Below are positions 1 to 9,526 of a DNA stretch of 64,000 nt, in pieces. The notes below the pieces were generated by a model. The model saw only the letters and a program-made list of their open reading frames with translations, was not told the origin of the DNA and did not search any database. A program made the translations under genes and the position numbers. Numbering within the stretch: position 1 is the first letter of the stretch; every line of letters begins with the position of its first letter. Source of the stretch: MGIIb-O1 sp002457595 (GTDB lineage Archaea; Thermoplasmatota; Poseidoniia; Poseidoniales; Thalassarchaeaceae); contig JBJLBO010000005.1 in NCBI GenBank assembly GCA_045568115.1, forward strand, positions 124,001 to 188,000. The letters run 5' to 3'.

Positions 1-932
1 CAACAGGTGCACTAGATTTGGATAAGTTACCCAAGTCAGCCGCTATTGTTGGTGGAGGCTATATTGGACTAGAATTAGGTTGTGCATTAAGCAAATTAGG
101 CACTGAAGTAACTGTAGTTGAGGGTATGGATTCAATCCTAGCCATCATGGACAAAGAAATTCGGCGGCCATTGGAAATTTGGCTAAAGAAACACAAAGTT
201 ACCATTCACACCAATGCCTTGGCACGTGGCGCTGAAATCAAAGGAAAAGGTGCTAGTCGAAAGGTTCACTTGACCTTTCAGAAGGAAGGAGAAGAACAGA
301 CTATCAAGGTGGACAAAGTGCTCGTCACAGTTGGTAGGAAACCCAACACTAAGGGTTGGGGTTTGGAAAATATGGGAATTCGAATGGATACTGGTGGCCG
401 CTTTATCAGAATTGATCACCAGTGTAGAACCAATGTCCCAGGTGTCTTCTCTATTGGAGATGTAGCGGGTGAACCAATGCTTGCCCATAAAGCATCAGCA
501 CAGGGAGAAATGGTTGCAGAAATTATTGCAGGACATAATCGCGAGTTTGACAAAGTGGCCATCCCTGCTATTGTTTTTACAGAACCAGAGATAGTTTCTG
601 TCGGACTCTCGCCAGAAGAAGCAAAAGAGCGTGGAGAGGAGATTATTATCGGTAAATTCCCTCTAGCTGCAAATAGCCGGGCACTGACTCTTGGGGCAGA
701 GAAGACTGCTGGATTCATCCGTGTTACCGCAAGAGAGTCAGATCATGTAATTCTTGGTGTTCAAGCTGTAGGCAGCCACGTAGCAGAACTACATGGAGAG
801 TTTGTTTTAGCACTAGAAATGGGAGCCTTACTCGAAGACATTGCAGATACCGTTCATGCTCATCCTACAATGACAGAGGCATTCCACGAAGGTGTTCTGA
901 AAACACTCGGACATGCTATTCACACAGCCTGA
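1..932 (+). CDS. lpdA: dihydrolipoamide dehydrogenase (E3), 5' truncated by window edge
   Basis: Flavoprotein that reoxidises the dihydrolipoyl arm of 2-oxoacid dehydrogenase or glycine cleavage complexes with NAD+. The frame is open to the window edge (codons from base 3), so only the C-terminal two thirds is visible and the N-terminal FAD domain with the redox-active disulfide lies outside. Visible are the NAD-binding glycine motif VGGGYIGLELG, the second FAD-contact motif GDVAGEPMLAHKAS, and the C-terminal dimer-interface motif HAHPTMTEAFHEG carrying the catalytic His-Glu pair. The internal TTG at 18 is not the real start. The next gene, lipB, follows with 10 bases between stop and start, so enzyme and lipoyl-transfer functions are cotranscribed. 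Confidence 0.95.
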   Translation, partial: TGALDLDKLPKSAAIVGGGYIGLELGCALSKLGTEVTVVEGMDSILAIMDKEIRRPLEIWLKKHKVTIHTNALARGAEIKGKGASRKVHLTFQKEGEEQTIKVDKVLVTVGRKPNTKGWGLENMGIRMDTGGRFIRIDHQCRTNVPGVFSIGDVAGEPMLAHKASAQGEMVAEIIAGHNREFDKVAIPAIVFTEPEIVSVGLSPEEAKERGEEIIIGKFPLAANSRALTLGAEKTAGFIRVTARESDHVILGVQAVGSHVAELHGEFVLALEMGALLEDIADTVHAHPTMTEAFHEGVLKTLGHAIHTA

Positions 933-942
933 GGTGTTTCAA

Positions 943-1617
943 ATGCGACCCCTGCGTATACTTCGCGCGGGATTTGAAGAACACTCTGAGATAGACGAGG
1001 TAATGCGTGACATGCAGCAACAACGTATTGATGACTTGATACCAGATACACTCATCTTGGTACAACATCCTGAAGTTGTGACCCTAGGGCCAAAGGCACA
1101 AAGAGATGGCATAAATCTTCCTAGTTACCCCACTAGGATAGTCGACAGAGGTGGTGGAATTACCTATCACGGGCCTGGACAGTTAGTTTGCTACCCCGTC
1201 ATTAAGTGGGAAAAGGAAGAGCAATCAATTCGTGGAATAATCAATCGGATTGAAGACTGGGTCATGGCATCTCTAGCAGACTGTGGAGTCAATGGATATA
1301 GGGATGAACGTATGATGGGAGTTTGGGTAGATGAGCACAAAATATGCTCAATTGGGCTTTCATTCAAGCACTGGGTAAGTCGCCATGGAACCGCCATCAA
1401 TTTTGATATTCCTAACCGAAGAATAGAGACACTTCCTTGTTGTGGATTAACTCCTGGCACAACCACTTCATTGACTGCACTAGGGCATTCTCACGACTTA
1501 GAAGGCCGTTTTATTGACCGTTCTAGATTAGAAGAAGCTCTGTTGATACACCTAGAAGAATTCCTTGGAAGAAAAGCAATGGTTCCTGAAGAGTGGAGCC
1601 CGGAGTTGGTCGCTTGA
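943..1617 (+). CDS. lipB: lipoyl(octanoyl) transferase LipB
   Basis: Transfers octanoyl from acyl carrier protein to the lysine of lipoyl domains, the first step in making protein-bound lipoate. Family motifs visible: RGGGITYHGPGQLVCYP (substrate-binding loop), a conserved lysine in DEHKICSIG, the HGTAIN segment, and PCCGLTP with the catalytic cysteine. The ATG at 943 is preferred over one at 913 because GAGGTG (931-936) lies at correct spacing and the 913 start would overlap lpdA. Length is then 224 residues, normal for LipB. Linked to lpdA upstream, which fits a role in 2-oxoacid dehydrogenase maturation. Confidence 0.93.
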   Translation: MRPLRILRAGFEEHSEIDEVMRDMQQQRIDDLIPDTLILVQHPEVVTLGPKAQRDGINLPSYPTRIVDRGGGITYHGPGQLVCYPVIKWEKEEQSIRGIINRIEDWVMASLADCGVNGYRDERMMGVWVDEHKICSIGLSFKHWVSRHGTAINFDIPNRRIETLPCCGLTPGTTTSLTALGHSHDLEGRFIDRSRLEEALLIHLEEFLGRKAMVPEEWSPELVA

Positions 1618-2798
1618 GACCTGCAAGAAGCCCGTTAGCTGAACATTGGCAACTAGATCCATCTATCACATTTCTCAATCATGGTTCATTTGGTGCTACA
1701 CCAACTATTTTGCTTGAAGAACAAAATCGAATAAGACTTCAAATGGAGGAAGATCCTGTTCGATTTTTTGAACGTGAATCTCATGATTTACAGGCCGATG
1801 CACTCAATTCTCTAGCACAATTCCTCAATGCTGATGTGGATGGATTGACTTTTTGCCATAACGCAACAGGGGGTGTAAACACTATCCTAAGGAGTCTAGA
1901 ACTTGAGCCAGGAGATGAGATTATTGTGCCCAATCATTCCTATCAAGCATGCTGGAATGCTGTCGATTTTGTTTGCCAACGCTCGGGGGCAAAGACAGTA
2001 GTTGTTGATATTCCATTTCGTGTAGAAAATGAAGATCAGTTAATCGGACTTCTATTAGATGCCATTACGCCAAGAACTGTTCTTGCTATGATAGATACGG
2101 TGACTAGCCCAACAGGCCTAAGAATGCCATTTGAGAGGTTAGTTGATGAATTCCAATCGCGAAACATCGATGTTCTGCTCGACGCAGCTCATGGGCCAGG
2201 AATTGTCCCACTTAATTTGCAATTATTAGATGCAGCTTACATCACAGGAAACTGTCACAAATGGTTGTGTACACCGAAAGGTTCCGCCTTCCTTCATATC
2301 CGAGAAGACAGAAAAGACAGAATAAAGCCTCTGACAATTGGGCATGGACACTCATCTGTTGCTTCAAAACAAGAAAAATTTCGATTCGAATTTGACTGGC
2401 AAGGTACCCACGACCCTAGTGCATTCTTCAGCATTCCAACAGCTCTAGAATTTATGCAAGGATTAGTTCCGGATGGTTTTTCTGGGATTATACAGCATAA
2501 CAACAAACTAGCAAGAGACGGGAGAAGGCTACTCTGCGAGGTTCTCGACACAACCCCTCCAGTCCCAGATTCAATGATTGCAGCAATGGCAGCTATTGAA
2601 TTACCAGGAGGGCATACTGGACCACCCGATTTTAGAGGCGACCCCTTACACAATAGCCTACTAGATGAACACGGCATTCAAGTCCCTGTTTTCCCTTGGC
2701 AACATCATCAAACAAGATATATGCGAATTTCTTCTTATCTATATAATTCAGAAAATGAATACGAATTTTTAGCAGAAAAATTGCAAAATTATCTTTGA
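1614..2798 (+). CDS. class V aminotransferase, isopenicillin-N epimerase-like
   Basis: PLP-dependent fold-type I enzyme of the class V aminotransferase/cysteine desulfurase superfamily. FLNHGSFGATP near the N-terminus is typical of the isopenicillin-N epimerase-like subgroup; the PLP lysine is in the GNCHKWLCTPKG segment, and DAAHGPG supplies the PLP-contacting aspartate. The substrate cannot be told from sequence; epimerase and desulfurase names are family labels only. The TTG at 1614 overlaps the lipB stop (TTGA) with GGAG at 1602-1605 upstream; a GTG at 1593 is an alternative start. Translationally coupled to lipB, so possibly a sulfur-supply role for lipoate, which is inference. Confidence 0.8.
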   Translation: MRPARSPLAEHWQLDPSITFLNHGSFGATPTILLEEQNRIRLQMEEDPVRFFERESHDLQADALNSLAQFLNADVDGLTFCHNATGGVNTILRSLELEPGDEIIVPNHSYQACWNAVDFVCQRSGAKTVVVDIPFRVENEDQLIGLLLDAITPRTVLAMIDTVTSPTGLRMPFERLVDEFQSRNIDVLLDAAHGPGIVPLNLQLLDAAYITGNCHKWLCTPKGSAFLHIREDRKDRIKPLTIGHGHSSVASKQEKFRFEFDWQGTHDPSAFFSIPTALEFMQGLVPDGFSGIIQHNNKLARDGRRLLCEVLDTTPPVPDSMIAAMAAIELPGGHTGPPDFRGDPLHNSLLDEHGIQVPVFPWQHHQTRYMRISSYLYNSENEYEFLAEKLQNYL

Positions 2799-2833
2799 GT
2801 CATATTCAAGTCTGAAATACCTGAGGGAATCAC

Positions 2834-3412
2834 ATGCCAGAGGCCGTCGTTGCAATCACAGGAGCATCAGGAGCTCGTTACGGGGTACGCTTGCTGGAGT
2901 CTCTAAATGAAGCAGAATGGGATACCCATCTGATTGTCACTAGAGAAGGAGCCATTAATCTCAAACTAGAATGTGGCATTACACCTGATGATTTAGCCAA
3001 TAGCCCCAATATAACACTTGAAGATAATACCAATCTCGCAGCCAGATCCGCATCAGGTTCAGCAAAATTCGCAGCCTATATTATCTGCCCCGCCAGTGGG
3101 ACGACTATTGGCAAGATTGCTGCAGGAATTAGTGACAATCTTGCCACTCGCAGTGCACTCGTGGCAATGAAAGAAAGAAGGAAACTTATCATTGTCCCGA
3201 GAGAATCACCCTACTCTACACCGCATCTTCAAGCCATGGCAAATCTTTCTCAATGGGGAGTTGTTATTTTACCCGCCAGCCCAGGATTTTACAACCAACC
3301 TGAATCAATAGAAGATTTGGTTGATTTTGTGGTTGCTCGTATCCTTGACCAGTTAGAAATTCAACATAATTTAGGAAAACGCTGGACTGGAGACGAAGTA
3401 GGCTCTCAGTAA
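2834..3412 (+). CDS. ubiX: UbiX/Pad1-like flavin prenyltransferase
   Basis: UbiX proteins attach dimethylallyl to FMN to make the prenyl-FMN cofactor of UbiD-type decarboxylases. The N-terminal AITGASGARYGVRLLE is the classic FMN-binding start of this flavoprotein family; ICPASGTTIGKIAAGISDNLATRSALVAMKE-type residues follow (short excerpt: SDNLATRSA), as does the PRESPYSTPHL motif of UbiX. Length of 192 residues matches the family. GAGGGAATCACATG gives a clear ribosome binding site. No ubiD is in the window, so the client decarboxylase is elsewhere. Confidence 0.9.
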   Translation: MPEAVVAITGASGARYGVRLLESLNEAEWDTHLIVTREGAINLKLECGITPDDLANSPNITLEDNTNLAARSASGSAKFAAYIICPASGTTIGKIAAGISDNLATRSALVAMKERRKLIIVPRESPYSTPHLQAMANLSQWGVVILPASPGFYNQPESIEDLVDFVVARILDQLEIQHNLGKRWTGDEVGSQ

Positions 3413-3486
3413 AGCAGTCTCATACATAATCCAATACAGGTTGGGTTCAATAGTGATTCATTTTCCGGGAGTAACAAGGTGCAGAT

Positions 3487-5205
3487 ATGTCTGAATGGGA
3501 ATCAATGACTGTGGCTGAGCTAAAGCAGGAACTAACGAGACTAGGATTGCCCATTAGTGGGAAAAAAACTGAACTCATCTCGAGACTTACTGATTCTGAG
3601 GCTGAAAAAATAATTTTCGATGCCGAAATAATCGAAGAAAACAAAGAAAATGGGCAATTAAATAAATTAATCAAAAAAACCAAGGCACTTCCTTTGCCTG
3701 TTCTTGCAGTAACTGGAATTATGCTATTGGGCACTATGGGTGGAGCAATACTATACGGTGATGATTTCATTGATTGGATTCAAGGAGAACCCGACTACCA
3801 ATTGATTGATTTTGATCCGACTTCAGCAAGAGGATATGCTCAATCTCTTGTAGACATGGGACATCCAGAGTGGGAAGGTCGAATGTCAGGAACGACAGAA
3901 GAACACAATACTGCAGATTTCATTAAATCAAATTTCACTACTATGGGAATTCCTTCAACATTAGAGGACTTTGATGTTCCAATGTTTGTCATCGATAATG
4001 AACCTGAGTTAGAAATTTGCCACCCTGGTGACGTTGGAGAAACGTTCCCAGCAATTGCTTGTGGGCCAACTGATATTAATGCCGAATTCATAGAATTCAA
4101 TCATCGAACTGACTTCGTCATACAGGGTTATAGTGGGTCCGCATTCATACGTTTTGTTGATGATGTTGACTTGATTGATTTAGGTAATGGAAATGAATCA
4201 GCCGATTGGACCAGTGCAGCAAGTTCTGTGGCACTAATTCACATGACAAATGAAACTGAATCAAACACCGCTCTCTTTACACGAGCATCTGAAAACGATG
4301 TCTCCGGATTGATTCTAGTTAACGAACGCCAGAATTGTGATGAATTAATTTCTGGAGATTGCGTTCCATACTTCAAATCTGTAGACATCTCATCAATCAC
4401 TAACCTACCAGTTGATTTGGGATTCATAATGGTTAGCAAGAGTGTTGGACAAGCACTCATTGACAATCTAATCAATCAAGATGGAAGATTACAATTTCTT
4501 ACTTATGTTGAAAATTCAGGTGAAGCAACTATCAAGGTTCCATGCGGGATTATCGAAGGAGAAACTGATTCATTGATTGTCATTGGAGCCCATCACGACA
4601 CAGTATACATGGGACCTGGCGCAGTTGATGATACATCAGGAACCGCAACTGTTCTAGAGATTGCTCGACAATTTGGGCTAATCGAGAGTCAACTCGGAAA
4701 ACCAAAGCACACCATATATTTCTGCACATGGGGAGGTGAAGAAGAGGGGCTCTATGGTTCAACTAATTGGGTAGACAAACATAGAAACAATTTATTTGAG
4801 AATCTCAGATTATATGTTAATTTAGATATGAATCATGTTGATGCAGAGAGAAACTCAGGAGTGACTCTTTTCGGAAACAGTGCAAAAGATGTAGATCACA
4901 TACAAGGTATCTCATCAAAATTCAAGAAAGAATACCCCGAACTCGCTGATAAATATTCAATAAATGTAAGAAAGATGGCGGATACTGAAATGCCCTACAA
5001 CTCGGATCATGCCCCATTTGTTTACAATATTGATGAGGATGAATCAGATAGTAAGACCTATGGGAAAGCAGTTGTATGCTATGGATCGGGGTCCTCTGAA
5101 TATCACACTTATCTAGATAATATGGATAGATTCAATGAAGAGAGCCTTGCCGTTTCGGGAATCATATATGGATCCCTGATCTACTATCTTTCTTATGGCG
5201 ACTAA
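3487..5205 (+). CDS. membrane-anchored M28-family peptidase with N-terminal SAP domain
   Basis: 572 residues in three parts. Residues 1-37 form a SAP-type helix-turn-helix (MTVAELKQELTRLGLP, SGKKTELISRL). A charged linker leads to one membrane helix at about 60-85 (LPVLAVTGIMLLGTMGGAIL), and the rest is predicted outside the cell. The C-terminal half is an M28 zinc aminopeptidase: GAHHDT (about 368), GAVDDTSGTA, GGEEEGLYGS (about 417), NLDMNH and NSDHAPF supply the expected two-zinc ligands. A 200-residue region between helix and peptidase may be a PA-like insert. SAP domains usually bind nucleic acid, so a cytoplasmic SAP on a surface peptidase is odd. The nearest relative of this SAP in the window is the one on eL32. 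Confidence 0.85.
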   Translation: MSEWESMTVAELKQELTRLGLPISGKKTELISRLTDSEAEKIIFDAEIIEENKENGQLNKLIKKTKALPLPVLAVTGIMLLGTMGGAILYGDDFIDWIQGEPDYQLIDFDPTSARGYAQSLVDMGHPEWEGRMSGTTEEHNTADFIKSNFTTMGIPSTLEDFDVPMFVIDNEPELEICHPGDVGETFPAIACGPTDINAEFIEFNHRTDFVIQGYSGSAFIRFVDDVDLIDLGNGNESADWTSAASSVALIHMTNETESNTALFTRASENDVSGLILVNERQNCDELISGDCVPYFKSVDISSITNLPVDLGFIMVSKSVGQALIDNLINQDGRLQFLTYVENSGEATIKVPCGIIEGETDSLIVIGAHHDTVYMGPGAVDDTSGTATVLEIARQFGLIESQLGKPKHTIYFCTWGGEEEGLYGSTNWVDKHRNNLFENLRLYVNLDMNHVDAERNSGVTLFGNSAKDVDHIQGISSKFKKEYPELADKYSINVRKMADTEMPYNSDHAPFVYNIDEDESDSKTYGKAVVCYGSGSSEYHTYLDNMDRFNEESLAVSGIIYGSLIYYLSYGD

Positions 5206-5212
5206 CCTTGAA

Positions 5213-5671
5213 TTAGGACTTGCAATAATCAATTATTGCTTCATAATCAGGTTCTTGACCTGGGTTCTCTGCAACCCATGAAAAACCTATCATGCCATTA
5301 GAATCTATTATGAAAACTGCTCTCTGACTAGCAATATATCCAGGCATTACGAATGGGATTGCAATACCATATGCCTCGGTTGCCTCCCTGTTTGTATCGG
5401 AGAGCAATGGGAATCCAATCTGATTTTGATCTGAAAATGCGGCATTAGCAAATATACTGTCTACTGAGATGCCAAAAATCTCGACTTCGGCCTCTTCTAG
5501 CCTGTTCATCGAATCTGTAAATGTACACATTTCCTTAGTGCAAACGCCAGTAAATGCAGCAGGATAGAATGCTAAAACTACCCTGTTTCCTATTGACTCG
5601 GAGAGTCGAACCATTGTTTTGTCATTAGCCATTAACTCAAAGTCAGGAGCGATGTCGCCTACTTCGACCAT
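5213..5671 (-). CDS. peroxiredoxin (AhpC/TSA family, BCP/PrxQ-like)
   Basis: Thiol peroxidase that reduces H2O2 and organic peroxides. Thioredoxin fold with the peroxidatic site YPAAFTGVCTKEMC: C44 is the peroxidatic cysteine and C49, five residues on, is placed as in alpha-2-type PrxQ/BCP enzymes for the resolving cysteine. The conserved Arg of the active site may be R114 in the SQRAVFIID segment. Length of 152 residues is normal for the group. Transcribed convergently with the M28 peptidase; 7 bases separate the two stop codons. Confidence 0.9.
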   Translation of the reverse strand: MVEVGDIAPDFELMANDKTMVRLSESIGNRVVLAFYPAAFTGVCTKEMCTFTDSMNRLEEAEVEIFGISVDSIFANAAFSDQNQIGFPLLSDTNREATEAYGIAIPFVMPGYIASQRAVFIIDSNGMIGFSWVAENPGQEPDYEAIIDYCKS

Positions 5672-5711
5672 GCCCGTCCGAGGATATTTAGGATTTCAAT
5701 CTCGCGTCGAC

Positions 5712-7442
5712 TCACATTCGATTTGGAGATTCAATCCCTAACAAATCTAGACCACATTCTAGGGTTCTAGCGGTCAGGTCACAAAGAGCAAGTCTGCTGT
5801 TCTTAGTAGCCTCGCCCTCAGCTTTCAACACGGGACATACTTCATAGAATGATGCAAATGCCTGAGCGATGCTGTGTAATTGTGTGGCCAATTTATGGGG
5901 CGAATGACTAGAAATTGCATTATCAAGAGCTTCGGGGAAGCCGATTAAGTTTCTTGCAAGATTCAGTTCTCGTTCATGAATTAAGGAAATTGATGTGCCC
6001 TGAACTGAAGAACGAACTATCGCTGATTTAGCAAAAATACTGCAAATCCGAGCATGGGCATACTGTAGATAAGGCGCAGTATTACCATCAAAAGAGAGCA
6101 TTTTCTCCCAGTCAAAGGTGTAATTATTAGTGCGATCCGTTGAAAGGTCAGCATACTTAATTGCTCCAATTCCAAGCATTCGTGCAACTTCTTTTCGTTC
6201 TTCGCCAGAAAGATTAGGATTCTTCTCAGAAATCATAGAGTCAGCTCTTTCTACTGCCTCAATAAGTAAGTCCTTGAGATGAACTGCACCTCCAGTTCGG
6301 CTAGCCAATTTTTTCCCATCAGTTCCTAACACCATTCCAAATGGCACATGAATTGCATTAATCTCCTTACCCATGAATCCTGCATCTCTGGCTACTTGGA
6401 ATACCATAGCAAAATGCTGAGCCTGCTCAGCCCCTACTACATAGAGAAATTCTGTGCTACCAATGACCTCAACCCTGTCTATGATACAAGCAAGATCTGT
6501 GGTAGCATAATTGTAGCCATCATCAGCCTTTCGGATGATTAAAGGAAGAGGCTCACCTTCTCTATTAGTCCAACCCTCTGGGAATACTACCTGAGCACCT
6601 TCACTTTGTTTGAGCATGCCTAAGGCATCAAGCCTTTCCACTACTTCAGGAAGTGATGACTCGTACTTCGATTCACCAGCAAGATTGTCATTGGAGAGTA
6701 GTATCTTCATCATTTGATAGACTTCATTGAAATGTACTAACGACCTATCCACTAACATTTGCCAATGAGTAATTGTGTCAGGCTCACTTGCCTGCATTTT
6801 CACAACACGTATTCGTGATCTGTCGGCAAACTCGGAATCTGACTCAAATTTGGCTCGAGCATCCCTATAGAATGTTCCAAGATCTATTTCACTGGAGGGT
6901 GTGCCGTCTCCTACGTCTAGAAGATGCTCGATTAACATCCCGAAGGGAGTTCCCCAGTCGCCTATATGATTCTCACCGATTACTTGGTGCCCTTTGTATG
7001 TCAGCATCCTAACTAGAGCATCACCTATTACTGTAGAACGTAAATGACCAACATGCATATGCTTGGCTACATTTGGTGAAGAATAATCGATAATGATGAT
7101 TTTAGGAGTTTCAATACCAATACCCATTCTCTCATCAAGAGCGCGTGCTTCGACTAAACTAGAAAGCCAATCAGCATCCGCTGAGAAATTAAGAAAACCA
7201 TTCACTGCTGAAACTGAACAAATGCCATTTAGAGAATCTCCAAGTAATAATGCAATTTCATCTGCGATAGCCATGGGCGATTTTCGCAAGATTCTAGACA
7301 ATGAATGACAAGGAAGAGTGACATCAGCATAAGCGGAATCGGTTGAACCGGCAAGACTGCCCGACCAATCATTCGCTTCAACACCTAATTCAGACATTAT
7401 ATCTCTCAAAAAAGGTGAAATTGAATTGACCAAATCCCTCAT
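5712..7442 (-). CDS. argS: arginyl-tRNA synthetase
   Basis: Class I synthetase that charges tRNA-Arg. HVGH within SPNVAKHMHVGHLRS is the HIGH signature; the KMSKS-like loop is degenerate (LGTDGKKLASRTG), as often seen in ArgRS. The C-terminal DALR anticodon-binding region contains APYLQYAHARICSIF. The ATG at 7442 is preferred to a GTG at 7451 because AAGGTG (7454-7449) lies six bases upstream of it. The upstream neighbour prf1 ends at 7453, so the two are cotranscribed and closely coupled. Confidence 0.94.
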   Translation of the reverse strand: MRDLVNSISPFLRDIMSELGVEANDWSGSLAGSTDSAYADVTLPCHSLSRILRKSPMAIADEIALLLGDSLNGICSVSAVNGFLNFSADADWLSSLVEARALDERMGIGIETPKIIIIDYSSPNVAKHMHVGHLRSTVIGDALVRMLTYKGHQVIGENHIGDWGTPFGMLIEHLLDVGDGTPSSEIDLGTFYRDARAKFESDSEFADRSRIRVVKMQASEPDTITHWQMLVDRSLVHFNEVYQMMKILLSNDNLAGESKYESSLPEVVERLDALGMLKQSEGAQVVFPEGWTNREGEPLPLIIRKADDGYNYATTDLACIIDRVEVIGSTEFLYVVGAEQAQHFAMVFQVARDAGFMGKEINAIHVPFGMVLGTDGKKLASRTGGAVHLKDLLIEAVERADSMISEKNPNLSGEERKEVARMLGIGAIKYADLSTDRTNNYTFDWEKMLSFDGNTAPYLQYAHARICSIFAKSAIVRSSVQGTSISLIHERELNLARNLIGFPEALDNAISSHSPHKLATQLHSIAQAFASFYEVCPVLKAEGEATKNSRLALCDLTARTLECGLDLLGIESPNRM

Positions 7443-7452
7443 TAATATCACC

Positions 7453-8700
7453 TTAGGAAATTGGGTACCTCAGCAAGGCTGCTATTCCTCCAAAAGAAGA
7501 ATAGAGCGTAGCACCCTCTTCTGTGTCGAGAGAAATCAAACTGACCTTGGCAGAGGTATGACCCGCAAGTTCGGTTAATTCATCGATAATATCCCTAGTC
7601 CTATCAGCATCCTCTCGGGCATTTTCAGAGCCACATTTAGGACAACTGGGGATGTCTGAGAGGCTGGTCTGAGTTGTTTCCCATTGATGAGAACAGGGTT
7701 TGCAATTCCACCCAACTCTCCTCTTCTTAAGTCCTTCAGATAGTAGGAGAGTATCTACTGCACCCTGCTCAAGAGAACTGCGAATCATCATTTCACCATA
7801 GGTTGCCTTTGGGTGAGCCTGCATGACTTCACGCAGAAATCTATCGACGAGTGCGCGCTCAGCATCAAGTTCTATTTGATCCATCAGAGTTCCGGCTCTC
7901 TGGACAAGTTCGCGAAGCCCGCTTTCATTTGAATATCCAACATCAAAGAAAGGTTCTCGGATAAGTTTCTGAATTTCATGATGGAAGTACTCGTTTTTGA
8001 TTACGAAATCTTTGGTATGTCCGGGACCTCCAATAATAATTCCTTGAATATCATCTATCATTGGAAGCCAGTATGAACAAGCATGTTCTGTAGCCCGTTT
8101 GAAGAAATTGTGAGCGGCCTCCTCAATTAATCGCTCGAATCTCTGAGCTGATTGCCCACCTTGTCGGTGTTTACCCATGATGTTGCTTTGCAACTCCTCT
8201 TGACAGTGGATTCTCTTGCCACTAGCCACGCCATAAGCCGCTTCACCTCTATCAATAACAAATAATCCATAAGCGGTTCTATCAATAAGCATCTCTTCTA
8301 ATTGCGTCAATTCAAAGGTAGAGTCACAACGATATCTGAATGAGGTAATAGACTCAGGAGGCTCATCAATTACAATAGTAACCAATCTACTTTTGTTATT
8401 TCCCACAATTACATGCCCAACAAAAATTGCCAAACCATTTTCTCCAGCATTTTTGTAACGATTTAATACTGCAATTCCCGATTCAATAGCATCTGCAACA
8501 TGTTTACGAGTAGACTTTGATTTGATATTTGCAGCCTGAGCCCCCTCCTGACCAAGTTGACCACGAACATCACTGATTAGGCGGTCTGGTGGAATAATAA
8601 CTGTAACTAATTCAGTACCCATACCACGCATCTTCTGAAGTTCTTCAAGAGACTTCTTCAGACGAAGCCGACGCTGCTGCATCTCCAAGTCATCGGCCAT
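7453..8700 (-). CDS. prf1: peptide chain release factor aRF1
   Basis: Archaeal/eukaryal-type class I release factor recognising all three stop codons. The N domain carries NIKS (58-61) and YRCDSTF (123-129, the YxCxxxF stop-reading motif). GGQ (181-183) in the M domain triggers peptidyl-tRNA hydrolysis. The C domain has a zinc-binding insert with CKPC and CPKC pairs near residues 345-370. 415 residues is the usual archaeal length. GGAGGATAGTATATG gives a strong start. Divergent from the UMP kinase gene, with about 100 bases between. Confidence 0.97.
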   Translation of the reverse strand: MADDLEMQQRRLRLKKSLEELQKMRGMGTELVTVIIPPDRLISDVRGQLGQEGAQAANIKSKSTRKHVADAIESGIAVLNRYKNAGENGLAIFVGHVIVGNNKSRLVTIVIDEPPESITSFRYRCDSTFELTQLEEMLIDRTAYGLFVIDRGEAAYGVASGKRIHCQEELQSNIMGKHRQGGQSAQRFERLIEEAAHNFFKRATEHACSYWLPMIDDIQGIIIGGPGHTKDFVIKNEYFHHEIQKLIREPFFDVGYSNESGLRELVQRAGTLMDQIELDAERALVDRFLREVMQAHPKATYGEMMIRSSLEQGAVDTLLLSEGLKKRRVGWNCKPCSHQWETTQTSLSDIPSCPKCGSENAREDADRTRDIIDELTELAGHTSAKVSLISLDTEEGATLYSSFGGIAALLRYPIS

Positions 8701-8800
8701 ATACTATCCTCCTGCCGCAAGGCCACGGTCAACGGCATTTCAACCCTCTCAAGCGTATTTTGCGAAGGCATTGAAAGGCGCACTCATCCCCGAGGTTGCG

Positions 8801-9511
8801 ATGGCAACCATTGTTCTAGCCCTCGGAGGCAGCCTTCTTAGGCCTGAAATCGAAGAAAGACACTCATGGATTGAGAGTATAATTAGCATCATTAGAGACC
8901 GTGTTGCTGCCGATGACCGGATTGGAATTGTTGTAGGAGGAGGAGCACCTGCAAGGGAAGGAATTAGTCTTGCTAGACCAATTATTGACAATGAAGACCG
9001 ACTCGATAGAATTGGTATAGCAGCAACACGACTCAATGCAACAATTGTACGTGAAGCTCTTGCCGACGCAGGAGTAATGGTTTCGGGATCAATTCCACAT
9101 TCAATCAATGAGGCTTCTATGTTGTTCGACGAACGACCCGTAGTGGTAATGGGAGGAACAGTACCAGGCCACACAACTGATGCCGTTGCAATTCGTCTCG
9201 CCATAATGACAGGAGCAGAACGCTGCATTATCGGGACAAATGTGAAGCAAGTCTACGATTCAGATCCTCACAATAATCCTGATGCACAATCCTATGACAA
9301 ACTCACTCACAAAGAATTGCAAGAAATTGTAGGGCCCGCCGAGCATGATGCAGCCGGACCTAGCGGAGTCATCGACCCAATGGGTGTTGCAGATGCGGCT
9401 AAAGTAAACCTCACACTAAATGTTCTAGATGGTCGGAATCCAGAGTTAATTAGAGCCGCAATAGAGGGTAGTTCATTTTCCGGCACCATTATCGAATCGG
9501 AAGAAGAGTGA
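8801..9511 (+). CDS. pyrH: uridylate kinase (archaeal PyrH type)
   Basis: Amino-acid-kinase fold enzyme phosphorylating UMP to UDP. ALGGSLL at the N-terminus and VVGGGAPAREGI bind phosphate; TNVKQVYDSDPHNNPDA is the characteristic UMP kinase segment. ATG 8801 is chosen because it begins right at the ATIVLALGGS beta strand and has CGAGG a few bases upstream; an in-frame TTG at 8771 would add ten unlikely residues. About 236 residues, as expected for the archaeal form. Followed by a small zinc-ribbon membrane protein gene. Confidence 0.88.
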   Translation: MATIVLALGGSLLRPEIEERHSWIESIISIIRDRVAADDRIGIVVGGGAPAREGISLARPIIDNEDRLDRIGIAATRLNATIVREALADAGVMVSGSIPHSINEASMLFDERPVVVMGGTVPGHTTDAVAIRLAIMTGAERCIIGTNVKQVYDSDPHNNPDAQSYDKLTHKELQEIVGPAEHDAAGPSGVIDPMGVADAAKVNLTLNVLDGRNPELIRAAIEGSSFSGTIIESEEE

Positions 9512-9526
9512 ATTGGAGGGATAAAT

